Part shown: in pieces, positions 1 to 6,210 of the stretch
Numbering within the stretch: the first letter of the stretch is position 1
How the letters are laid out: the number at the start of each line of letters is the position of its first letter
Origin: Ignavibacteria bacterium
Lineage (GTDB): Bacteria; Bacteroidota; Ignavibacteria; Kapaibacteriales; UBA4661
Assembly: GCA_013298375.1 (NCBI GenBank)
Contig: JAAFHM010000121.1
Span: 1-11,178, forward strand
DNA: 11,178 nucleotides
Direction of reading: 5' to 3'
Program-made: the position numbers and the translations under genes
The notes under the pieces: generated by a model
What the model was told of the DNA's origin: nothing
What the model saw: only the letters and a program-made list of their open reading frames with translations
The model's database searches: none

Positions 1-306
1 CCCGTGAGTCCCTGTGCGATGTTGGAGCGAGGGGACAACATCTGCCCAATAATGCAAAATCCCCCCAGCCACGCGGGGAAGCCATTCTTGGGCAAGGTAG
101 GCGGTTGCTTCGCGGTCAACGACGTGCATCGGGGAGGAGCAGGTAATCAATTTTCCCGTGCGATATTTCCGCAATGCTGTTTCAATCATATCCGCACCAG
201 TACGAAATTCCGCACTGTTAATTTTACCAGTCCAAATAGCACAGACGCTGTACAAATCTGGTGCATAGTAGAGAGCTAAATTTGTTGTTTTGTGAAGGAG
301 TTCCAT
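1..306 (-). CDS. STAS/SpoIIAA-like small protein, C-terminus cut by window edge
   Basis: This frame is open on the minus strand from an ATG at 306 to the window edge, giving at least 102 codons without a stop. The visible protein starts MELLHKTTNL. It carries the pattern I associate with STAS-like (SpoIIAA-like) proteins common in Bacteroidota: an early beta strand ending in IWTGKI (residues 24-29), then SAEFRTG and a helix, then an LAQEWLPRVAGG segment near residues 71-82. Known members are small single-domain cytoplasmic proteins of unclear role, some near sensory or regulatory genes. No strong Shine-Dalgarno motif precedes the ATG, and an in-frame TTG lies three codons upstream. The gene diverges from the PYP unit, so the two may share the 307-670 regulatory region. 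The plus-strand frame over the same bases looks like a shadow. The family assignment rests on pattern memory and is moderate; that it is coding is more certain. Confidence 0.62.
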   Translation of the reverse strand, partial: MELLHKTTNLALYYAPDLYSVCAIWTGKINSAEFRTGADMIETALRKYRTGKLITCSSPMHVVDREATAYLAQEWLPRVAGGILHYWADVVPSLQHRTGTHG

Positions 307-354
307 GATGAACAATAAAAAGAGTCCAGAAAACAACATTGGAGAGAGGAGCCA

Positions 355-426
355 ATGACACTGAAAGAGTTATATTTGGGCTTGCCTAGGTGCATTCATT
401 CAAAGGAGCAGTATGACTGCCAATAA
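355..426 (+). CDS. Tiny ORF (23 aa) with strong RBS, possible leader peptide
   Basis: An ATG at 355 follows an AGAGGAG motif (about 345-350) at good spacing and opens a 23-codon frame ending in TAA at 424-426. The product would be MTLKELYLGLPRCIHSKEQY plus three residues. I recognise no family. It lies in the divergent leader between the STAS-like gene and the PYP unit and overlaps a second tiny ORF by 14 bases. It could be a translated leader peptide, a microprotein, or chance. The ribosome binding site is the only positive evidence. Confidence 0.22.
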   Translation: MTLKELYLGLPRCIHSKEQYDCQ

Positions 427-454
427 ATTTTTTCGTTTAGAAGGCATCAATTGA
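413..454 (+). CDS. Tiny ORF (13 aa) overlapping the previous one, with its own RBS
   Basis: An ATG at 413 follows AAAGGAG (402-408) and opens a 13-codon frame, MTANKFFRLEGIN, that stops with TGA at 452-454. It starts inside the previous tiny ORF in another frame, an arrangement compatible with translational coupling. Another AGAGGAG motif follows at 454-460, but no ATG follows it at usable spacing. Function is unknown and chance occurrence is quite possible. Confidence 0.15.
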   Translation: MTANKFFRLEGIN

Positions 455-670
455 GAGGAGATAACTAAAGATACGAAAGGAAATCTTCATTAGCAATAGA
501 AAACGTATCCCGCTACAATGACGAGAAAAAGCATTCAGAGGTTTCATCGTATTGGGCAAAATCTCTTCAAATAGGCAATAATGCACTTCCAGAGCTGCAC
601 AGTTTTTTGTATATTGCCGCCTGATAAAAAAGCAATCATTTTTCTTTACAGTAAGCCGTCAGAGGTGTTT

Positions 671-844
671 ATGAATGAAACAATGGAAATACTAATTTCC
701 GGTTTTGACGAGCAGCTAACAGCGATGTACGCGGAAAAAGAGCAGTTAGAAAATGCTCTCGGTATTTCGAGCGCTGATGATATTATTCTGATGGTCAGAT
801 CGTTGGAAGAGCAGTTGAACGCTCTCTATGCGGATGCAGGATAG
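671..844 (+). CDS. Small acidic coiled-coil protein upstream of PYP
   Basis: The protein has 57 residues and starts MNETMEILISG. I chose the ATG at 671 because AGAGGTG (661-667) precedes it closely; an upstream in-frame ATG at 581 would add a stretch of unlike, cysteine-containing sequence and has no comparable site. The protein is predicted to be almost all helix. It contains the same motif twice: FDEQLTAMYAE at residues 12-22 and LEEQLNALYAD at 45-55, separated by an acidic helix with a GISSADDI turn. Repeats of this type suggest a short antiparallel or dimeric coiled coil. No signal peptide or membrane segment is visible, so it is probably cytoplasmic. It ends 52 bases before the PYP start on the same strand and is probably co-transcribed with it. 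I know no established function. A role as partner or adaptor of PYP is inference from position only. Confidence 0.68.
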   Translation: MNETMEILISGFDEQLTAMYAEKEQLENALGISSADDIILMVRSLEEQLNALYADAG

Positions 845-896
845 GCGTATTCGAGATAATTTCTTTTCACCACCTTTTCACGATATGGAGATCACC

Positions 897-1271
897 ATGA
901 ACAATAGTTTTGTTCCCGAAAGTATTTTCCAACAATTATCCTCCCTAGCACGCACCGTAGCTGATGCACAAGACTTTGGTATTGTTAAAGTTGACGATGC
1001 CGGAGTGGTTCAACTCTATAATAAGTATGAATCAGAATTAGCGGGTGTTGCTCCCAAAGATGCCGAAGGCAAAAACTTTTTCACCCAAGTTGCTCCCTGT
1101 ACGAATAATCGCCTGTTCTACGGGCGCTTCAAAGATGGCATTAATGCAGACAAACTTGATGTGGCGCTTCCCTACACCTTCACCTACAAGATGCGCCCAA
1201 CCAACGTACAAATCCAAATGTACCGCGATAGCGCAACGAAGACCAATTGGGTCTTTGTGAAAAAACGCTAA
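897..1271 (+). CDS. pyp: Photoactive yellow protein (PYP), PAS-fold blue-light sensor
   Basis: This 124-residue protein matches PYP along its whole length; the Halorhodospira halophila protein has 125 residues. Numbering runs one behind that protein. The signature block GKNFFTQVAPCT (58-69) holds the chromophore-binding cysteine as C68 (C69 in the reference). Y41 and E45 match the chromophore hydrogen-bonding Y42 and E46. Y93, F95 and M99 match Y94, F96 and M100, and the C-terminus NWVFVKKR matches the family end. Two pocket positions differ: T50 is A49 and R52 is V51. PYP binds p-coumaric acid as a thioester and undergoes a blue-light photocycle in the cytoplasm. I chose the ATG at 897 because GGAG at 887-890 sits at ideal spacing and the length then fits the family; the ATG at 885 and the frame from 828 are less likely. 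No tyrosine ammonia lyase or p-coumaryl ligase gene is in the window. Confidence 0.93.
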   Translation: MNNSFVPESIFQQLSSLARTVADAQDFGIVKVDDAGVVQLYNKYESELAGVAPKDAEGKNFFTQVAPCTNNRLFYGRFKDGINADKLDVALPYTFTYKMRPTNVQIQMYRDSATKTNWVFVKKR

Positions 1272-1300
1272 CGCCTCCCCCGTACCCCCCAAGAAAACAA

Positions 1301-1336
1301 GAAGCGGCGTTGGAAACATTCCAACGTCGCTTTTTT
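1301..1336. terminator. Bidirectional intrinsic terminator between pyp and mlaF-like gene
   Basis: Arms 1303-1315 and 1319-1331 pair over 13 bp with one G-T pair and a three-base ACA loop. On the plus strand a T tract (1331-1336) follows. On the minus strand the A-rich stretch 1291-1303 gives a U-rich tail. It sits 30 bases after the pyp stop and 16 bases beyond the mlaF-like stop, so it likely ends both convergent transcripts. Confidence 0.9.
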
Positions 1337-1351
1337 GCTACTGATAATATG

Positions 1352-2125
1352 CTACTGGTACCGCTCAATAAATTCCTTGACGACACTATCCTCACTGGCG
1401 CGTAATTCATCCGCCGTACCAAAAAACCGCACCGTTCCTTGCTCTAGCATTGCCACCGTGTGGGCAATTTTGTACACCGAAAACATATCGTGCGTAATCA
1501 CCACGGACGTAACGGCAAGTTTTTGCGAAAGGTCACGGATGAGATTGTCTATCTGCTCGGAGGTTATTGGGTCTAAGCCAGTGGTGGGTTCGTCGTAGAG
1601 GATATATTCGGGGTTGCCGACAAGCGCCCGCGCAACACCAACACGCTTGCGCATACCGCCGGAAAGGTCGGATGGCTTTTTATCGCGCAAAATAGCATAC
1701 TCTTTTTCAAACAATGCCGAAACCGATGTTGCCTCGTCTGGCAGCAAACCGACTGCCGCCAGTACCCGCCGTGCCTCGCTGTCAAGGACTTCCTGCCGAC
1801 GTTCCCCATGCTCATACAGGCTCAAGACGACATTTTCCCACACGGTGAGTGAATCGAATAGCGCCGCGCCTTGAAAAACGTACCCGATGCCGCGCCGCAA
1901 AGCAAAGAGATCTCTCCCCCGCAAGTGCCGTACTTCCTTGCCATTCACAAAAACTGTTCCTTGGTCTGGCTCCAATAACCCGACAATGTGCTTCAGAAGA
2001 ACACTTTTGCCGCACCCGGAGCGCCCGATAACGCAGACGGTATCGCCAGCATTGATGGTTAAATCAACGCCGTTCAAGACCGATTTTGCGCCAAATGCTT
2101 TGTGTAAACCGCGAATCTCAATCAT
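1352..2125 (-). CDS. mlaF: MlaF-like ABC transporter ATP-binding protein
   Basis: This is a 257-residue ABC ATPase with every catalytic motif. Walker A is GRSGCGKS (34-41). The Q-loop is VFQGAALFDSLTVWENV, with Q85. The signature is LSGGMRKR (154-161), Walker B ILYDEP (175-180), the D-loop GLDP, and the switch histidine H212. The AALFDSLTVWENV stretch after the Q-loop is typical of MlaF/YrbF ATPases, which power MlaE permeases moving phospholipids between inner and outer membranes. An extra segment of about 15 residues (roughly 133-149, with ALFEKEYAILRDKK) lies just before the signature and looks longer than in most MlaF proteins. No MlaE or MlaD gene is in the window. The start lies 31 bases after the prfC stop, so it is probably co-transcribed with prfC. 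No Shine-Dalgarno motif is visible. The ATPase call is very secure; the MlaF subfamily is likely. Confidence 0.88.
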   Translation of the reverse strand: MIEIRGLHKAFGAKSVLNGVDLTINAGDTVCVIGRSGCGKSVLLKHIVGLLEPDQGTVFVNGKEVRHLRGRDLFALRRGIGYVFQGAALFDSLTVWENVVLSLYEHGERRQEVLDSEARRVLAAVGLLPDEATSVSALFEKEYAILRDKKPSDLSGGMRKRVGVARALVGNPEYILYDEPTTGLDPITSEQIDNLIRDLSQKLAVTSVVITHDMFSVYKIAHTVAMLEQGTVRFFGTADELRASEDSVVKEFIERYQ

Positions 2126-2156
2126 AAATGTTGAAAAAACGTGTCGGGGATTCTAT

Positions 2157-3737
2157 TTATGCCGAAACAGCCTCCGGCGGCTTTTCCAGCAAAATCAAGC
2201 CTTTGGTCTGCTCCAAATGATAATTCATCTCCCAATCGGTGCGAAACAGCACCACTCTACGCCCTTGATCGTCGAAAGCATACGTCAATGTTGATGACGA
2301 CGGCAGTATATCGCCGCCAATCCATCGTGTGCGCGTAAATGGCAGACGCTCCAAGATAATAAGTTCGTTGTACTCCGATTCCATGCGGGATTGAAAGACT
2401 TGTAATTGCAGTTCGCCGACCGCCGCAATCAAAGGAATCGGACTGGCTTGGGCATCGCTAAAAATCTGGATAACGCCCTCTTCGCCAAGCTGCTCCACGC
2501 CTTTGCGGAATGATTTCGAGAATGAGCCTGTTTTTGGAATAACCTTCGCATAAATTTCCGGCGCAAAGCGGGGAAACTGCGGAATCGTAAAATCCGAACC
2601 CGTCGAAAGTACGTCGCCAACGCGAAATACTCCCGGATTGGACAAGCCAATCACGTCGCCCGGAAACGCTTCGTCAATAATTTCACGGTCTTGCCCGAAA
2701 ATCTGGAACGGATAGTTCAGTTTGACTTCTTTGCCAGAACGAAAATGCTTCGCCGTCATACCGCGCTCGAACTTGCCAGAAACAATGCGAAAAAACGCAA
2801 TGCGGTCGCGGTGCGACTTATTCATATTCGCCTGCATTTTGTACATAAAGCCCGAAAAGAAGCCGCTTTCGGGCGTAATCACACCCGTCGAGGCGTTCAT
2901 TCCTTGCGGTTCCGGCGCAAGGTCTATCAGACTTTGCAGGAAATTTTCCACGCCAAAATTGGTAATGGCACTGCCAAAAAAGACTGGTGTGATACGCTCT
3001 GCAAGGAAATCTTCTTGGGAAAATTGTGGCAGAACCACTTCGACCATTTCCAAATCCTCAATCAATTTTGCGTGTGCTTTTTCGCCTAGGGATGTTCGTA
3101 TTTGTTCGTCGTGAACATCGGCAAGTCGCACTGGTGCTTTGAATCGCCCGCCGGTGGTGCGCTCGAAGAAGTGAAATTGCTTATCGGCACGTTCATATAC
3201 TCCGCGAAAATCCTGCCCATCGCCAACGGGCCACGTCATGGGAACAGTCGTAATGCCCAAGACTTTTTCAACATTATCCAAAAGTTCAAACGGATTCAGC
3301 GCCGGTCTGTCCATTTTGTTGATAAACGTGATAATCGGGATTCCTCTATCTCGGCAAACCTTGAAGAGCTTGACGGTCTGCTCTTCCACGCCTTTGCCTG
3401 CGTCCAAGAGCATAATGGCGCTGTCCACCGCCATCAATGTTCGATAGGTGTCCTCGCTAAAATCTTGGTGTCCGGGGGTGTCGAGAATATTCAAAATAAA
3501 GTTGTCGTATTCCACACGAGCAGCACTCGACGAAACGGAAATCCCGCGCTGCTGCTCAATCGCCATCCAGTCCGAAACCGTTGCTTTGTGTTTTCCCACC
3601 ATCACGTTTCCGGCGGAGCGGATTGCACCCGAATACAAGAGTAGTTTTTCAGTCAGCGTGGTTTTTCCTGCGTCGGGATGCGAGATAATTGCCAAGGTGC
3701 GGCGGCGCTTGATTTCGGGTTGGAGGTCGTTGGTCAT
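2157..3737 (-). CDS. prfC: Peptide chain release factor 3 (RF3)
   Basis: This 526-residue translational GTPase is full length for RF3. The P-loop is SHPDAGKTT (19-27), switch I lies in EQQRGISVSSS (61-71), G3 is DTPGH (86-90) and G4 is NKMD (140-143). The middle carries the RF3-type domain with PVFFGSAITNFGVENFL. The C-terminal part continues to the end without frameshift and includes VGELQLQVFQSRMESEY, characteristic of RF3. RF3 uses GTP to remove RF1 or RF2 from the ribosome after peptide release. The ATG at 3737 gives the usual short N-terminus before the P-loop (MTNDLQPEIKRRRTL). The gene sits 60 bases after the AI-2E-family gene and 31 bases before the mlaF-like gene on the same strand. 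I see no terminator in either gap. RF3 is absent from many bacteria and its genomic place varies, so these neighbours say little about function. Confidence 0.96.
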   Translation of the reverse strand: MTNDLQPEIKRRRTLAIISHPDAGKTTLTEKLLLYSGAIRSAGNVMVGKHKATVSDWMAIEQQRGISVSSSAARVEYDNFILNILDTPGHQDFSEDTYRTLMAVDSAIMLLDAGKGVEEQTVKLFKVCRDRGIPIITFINKMDRPALNPFELLDNVEKVLGITTVPMTWPVGDGQDFRGVYERADKQFHFFERTTGGRFKAPVRLADVHDEQIRTSLGEKAHAKLIEDLEMVEVVLPQFSQEDFLAERITPVFFGSAITNFGVENFLQSLIDLAPEPQGMNASTGVITPESGFFSGFMYKMQANMNKSHRDRIAFFRIVSGKFERGMTAKHFRSGKEVKLNYPFQIFGQDREIIDEAFPGDVIGLSNPGVFRVGDVLSTGSDFTIPQFPRFAPEIYAKVIPKTGSFSKSFRKGVEQLGEEGVIQIFSDAQASPIPLIAAVGELQLQVFQSRMESEYNELIILERLPFTRTRWIGGDILPSSSTLTYAFDDQGRRVVLFRTDWEMNYHLEQTKGLILLEKPPEAVSA

Positions 3738-3797
3738 GGTAAAAAGCTGAAAACAAAAGAATTGTGATAAGTATTCAAGTCAAACTATCTGTCAAAA

Positions 3798-5063
3798 CTA
3801 CATCGCATCAGCAATAACTGACTCTATCGGCATTTCCGGTGCTTCTTGTGCGGCGAGTTTTGCCGTGAGCCAATCATTAAAAAACATCATCATACTTGCC
3901 ATGAGCGGTACTGCCATAAGCAAGCCCGCAATGCCCCAGAAATGCCCAAACATGAGCAAGGAAGCAATCATCACAAGCGGGTGCAAACCTACGCGCTGCC
4001 CCACAATACGGGGTTGCAGAACGTAATTGTCCACCAGATGCAGCGCCAGCACTGTTGCGGTGATAACACCCAACGAGAACATAATCGCATCGCCCGAACC
4101 CACCACAACAACCGTAATCAAACCAATAATGATGCTGGCAAACATCCCAATATACGGAATGGGATTCAGCAAGCCACACACCGTGCCGATAACGCCTGCG
4201 TAAGGAATCCCGCTCACAAAGAAAATGATACTCGAAAGCGTACCAATCATCAATGCCGCTATTGCTTGTCCGCCGATATATGCCTTGACGATAGCATTGA
4301 TGCGGCGCAGATCGAAAAGTAGTTTTGCGTTGTTTCCACTCAGAACCTTCACGATAAAAATTTTGAGTTTGTCGAAATCTTTGGTGAAATAAAACATCAA
4401 AATCGGCGTGAGAATCACGTTCACAACTTGCGTTGCCACATCGGAGAGACTACTTAAAAACGACAGTAATGTCCGCAGAATAAGGTTGAATGAGCCTTCC
4501 AAGCGCGGCACAAGTTCACGTTGAATAAGTTCGCGGGTTTGAGGCGAATTTAAGCCATAGCTGGAAAGGAGACGGAAAAACTGGCGACTTTCCAGATAAT
4601 TCGTTGCGCGGGTAATAAGCGTGGACATTTCGCGTATAATATCATTCAGTTGCGCCAAAATAATCGGAAAGACAAACACCACAACCGCCGCAACAAGGCT
4701 GATAAACGCGACCACCAGCAAGCCCGCCGTAAGCCAACGCGGAAAACGTTTGCGCTGCAAAAAAACGACAATCGGCTCGAACAAATACGCAAAGACAAAC
4801 GACACAAAAAATGGCGCAAAGAGACTTCCCACCTCGCGGAAAAGCCAAACCGTAAAGGTCAGGCAGAGCAGTACCATCATCCGCCGAACATGAACCGATT
4901 CATTCCGAAAGGGAAAAAGCAAAAAGACCGATGATGCAAACAGTACAAACGGACTTGCTGCAAGCTGCGTCATCACCAAAAAAGAGCCATACGCCACAAA
5001 GAATGCGGCGGCAATGACAAAAACCAAAAATGGTGATGATGGGAAGTTTTTTAGAAGATTCAT
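3798..5063 (-). CDS. AI-2E family (PerM-like) multi-pass membrane protein
   Basis: This is a 421-residue inner-membrane protein of the AI-2E transporter/PerM family. Hydrophobic segments lie near residues 12-30, 36-52, 62-102 (two segments), 113-136, 205-227, 265-322 (several), 328-348 and 363-395. A soluble loop at about 137-204 separates the two halves, as is usual for the family. Family motifs are visible: AYIGGQAIAALMIG (261-274), NPIPYIG (300-306), QPRIVGQRVGLHPL (350-363) and the closing FGHFWGIAGLLMAVPL. Members have been linked to autoinducer-2 export, sodium/proton exchange or other transport, and most are uncharacterised, so no substrate can be given. The ATG at 5063 has only a weak AGG before it. 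A terminator separates the gene from the bacilliredoxin upstream, so its transcript probably starts in 5064-5137 and continues into prfC. Confidence 0.9.
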   Translation of the reverse strand: MNLLKNFPSSPFLVFVIAAAFFVAYGSFLVMTQLAASPFVLFASSVFLLFPFRNESVHVRRMMVLLCLTFTVWLFREVGSLFAPFFVSFVFAYLFEPIVVFLQRKRFPRWLTAGLLVVAFISLVAAVVVFVFPIILAQLNDIIREMSTLITRATNYLESRQFFRLLSSYGLNSPQTRELIQRELVPRLEGSFNLILRTLLSFLSSLSDVATQVVNVILTPILMFYFTKDFDKLKIFIVKVLSGNNAKLLFDLRRINAIVKAYIGGQAIAALMIGTLSSIIFFVSGIPYAGVIGTVCGLLNPIPYIGMFASIIIGLITVVVVGSGDAIMFSLGVITATVLALHLVDNYVLQPRIVGQRVGLHPLVMIASLLMFGHFWGIAGLLMAVPLMASMMMFFNDWLTAKLAAQEAPEMPIESVIADAM

Positions 5064-5137
5064 GCCTGAGAGGAAGTGACGGGTAAGGGAGCCGGAGGCG
5101 TTGTTATTCTTTGTCGTTTCTTCTTTTCGGTGGAACG

Positions 5138-5177
5138 AAAAAGCGGCATTGAGGCTGAGTAGCTCTCAACACCGCTT
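5138..5177 (-). terminator. Intrinsic terminator after the bacilliredoxin gene
   Basis: On the minus strand a hairpin forms from 5172-5177 with 5141-5146 (AAGCGG/CCGCTT) and 5165-5169 with 5149-5153 (TTGAG/CTCAA). The two parts are separated by a 2x2 CA/CA internal loop. A run of five T on the minus strand (plus-strand A at 5138-5142) overlaps the base of the stem. It lies about 77 bases after the bacilliredoxin stop and before the AI-2E-family start, so it likely separates the two transcripts. Confidence 0.72.
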
Positions 5178-5201
5178 CAAATCATGCTTCGAGAAATTGA
5201 G

Positions 5202-5244
5202 GGGTAAAGAATGTCGCTGTTTTTGTCTTCGTCATCCTTTACCC
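5202..5244. other. Inverted repeat just after the bacilliredoxin stop
   Basis: GGGTAAAG at 5202-5209 pairs with CTTTACCC at 5237-5244. ATG (5211-5213) and CAT (5233-5235) extend it after one mismatch. The loop is about 20 bases. It begins ten bases beyond the bacilliredoxin stop codon in the direction of transcription. There is no T tract next to it, so it may be a 3'-end RNA-stabilising stem rather than a terminator. Confidence 0.4.
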
Positions 5245-5253
5245 TTCATTCGT

Positions 5254-5691
5254 TCATGCTGCTACTTCTTCTTTTGCGCAAAACTCGTCGAACATTCCTT
5301 TGACGGCTTCAGCAATAGATTCCGGCATTCTGCCTTCGATATGATGACGGTGGATAACCGCCACAGGCTGACCATCTTGGAAAAGCGCCATAGAGGGCGA
5401 TGACGGCGGGATGCCTTGCAAATATTTTGAACGAAGATGCTGGACGGCTTCGGTGTCCTGCCCAGCAAAGACCGTTACAAGACGGTCTGGCAAAACATCG
5501 TTTTTCAAAGCCATTGTTGCAGCCGGGCGTGCGCCACCGGCAGCACATCCGCAAACAGAGTTGACAACGACAAAGGTTGTTCCCTGCTGCGAAAGAGTGC
5601 TGTCAACAGCCTCCGGCGTAAGCATTTCCTGAAAGCCAACGCGGGTCAATTCCTCGCGCATTGGTTTCACGAGCAGCGGGTCGTATGGCAT
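5254..5691 (-). CDS. Bacilliredoxin (BrxA/BrxB, YphP/YqiW family)
   Basis: This 145-residue protein matches the usual length of BrxA/BrxB. The active site is the CGC motif within VVVNSVCGCAAGGARP, with C47 and C49. The rest follows the family plan: the N-terminal MPYDPLLVKPMREELTRVGF, VFAGQDTEAV, and GIPPSSPSMALFQDGQPV with the cis-proline region before IHRHHIEGR. Bacilliredoxins have a thioredoxin-like fold and remove bacillithiol from mixed disulfides on cytoplasmic proteins. Bacillithiol or its methylated form is known from Bacillota and from parts of Bacteroidota/Chlorobiota. I chose the ATG at 5691 because AAGGGA precedes it at good spacing and the length fits; a longer frame up to 5925 overlaps yajC and adds unlike sequence. 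It is 139 bases downstream of yajC on the same strand and is followed by hairpins that likely end the transcript. Confidence 0.94.
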   Translation of the reverse strand: MPYDPLLVKPMREELTRVGFQEMLTPEAVDSTLSQQGTTFVVVNSVCGCAAGGARPAATMALKNDVLPDRLVTVFAGQDTEAVQHLRSKYLQGIPPSSPSMALFQDGQPVAVIHRHHIEGRMPESIAEAVKGMFDEFCAKEEVAA

Positions 5692-5727
5692 ACAAATCCC
5701 TTGGTTTAGTGAGTGAAATAAGGTCGT

Positions 5728-5741
5728 ACCGCTTTTGCGGT
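5728..5741. promoter_or_regulatory. Short perfect hairpin in the bacilliredoxin leader
   Basis: ACCGC (5728-5732) and GCGGT (5737-5741) are perfect inverted repeats around TTTT. They lie 36 bases upstream of the bacilliredoxin start, in a 139-base gap after yajC. The site could be a small operator or leader hairpin. It is too short to be sure, and I see no convincing promoter in the gap. Confidence 0.25.
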
Positions 5742-5830
5742 GTTGATACAAAATTAGCAAGAATCCACCGAATTGCATACAATTTTCGCGTTGAGGCAGA
5801 AAGCCGCAAAGCGCATTGACGTTGGTGCAA

Positions 5831-6151
5831 TTATTTTTCTGCTTTCGGAACGACATTCGCAACAGCAACGCGATTGACGCGCACCCGCACGTTATCGGCG
5901 ATTTGCACCAAGAGAGTATCTTCATCTACCTCCGATACTGTGCCGTGAATACCGGAGGACATAACGATTTTGTCCCCTTTTTTCAAACTCTCCATTAAAC
6001 TTTTGTGTTCATTTTCGCGCTTTTTTTGTGGACGCAAAATCATAAAGTAAAAAATAGCAATCACTGAACCAAACATGATCACCGTTGAAAACAACTGGCT
6101 TGTTGGGTCGCCGCCTTGCGCGGGGGACATAGCAAAAAGGAACAAATTCAT
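5831..6151 (-). CDS. yajC: Preprotein translocase accessory subunit YajC
   Basis: This 106-residue protein has the full YajC layout: a short N-terminus, one membrane segment at about residues 20-38, then RPQKKRENEHKSLMESLKKG (40-59), then VMSSGIHGTV and a small beta-rich cytoplasmic domain ending VANVVPK. YajC associates with SecDF and the SecYEG translocon and helps protein export at the inner membrane. It is very often next to secD, but neither secD nor secF is in this window; the neighbours here are a secreted glycosidase-family protein and a bacilliredoxin. The ATG at 6151 has no clear Shine-Dalgarno motif. The gap to the upstream gene is 59 bases on the same strand with no terminator seen. 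Confidence 0.95.
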   Translation of the reverse strand: MNLFLFAMSPAQGGDPTSQLFSTVIMFGSVIAIFYFMILRPQKKRENEHKSLMESLKKGDKIVMSSGIHGTVSEVDEDTLLVQIADNVRVRVNRVAVANVVPKAEK

Positions 6152-6210
6152 AGGTATAGAAAAAGTGTTGAAAAGTACATTCAGGAAAATTCACGTAGTC
6201 ATCGCTAGTT

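Noticed and set aside
4..279. 91-codon plus-strand frame at the left edge
   Set aside because: The minus strand of the same bases codes a STAS-like protein with family-like motifs, while the plus-strand product is Cys/Pro-rich with no recognisable features or ribosome binding site.
828..896. Longer N-terminus for PYP from the ATG at 828, or a start at 885
   Set aside because: The ATG at 897 has GGAG at ideal spacing and gives 124 residues, the family length; the extra sequence is unlike PYP and overlaps the upstream gene.
5692..5925. Extended bacilliredoxin with 78 extra N-terminal residues
   Set aside because: The extension overlaps yajC, has no family match, and the ATG at 5691 has a good ribosome binding site.
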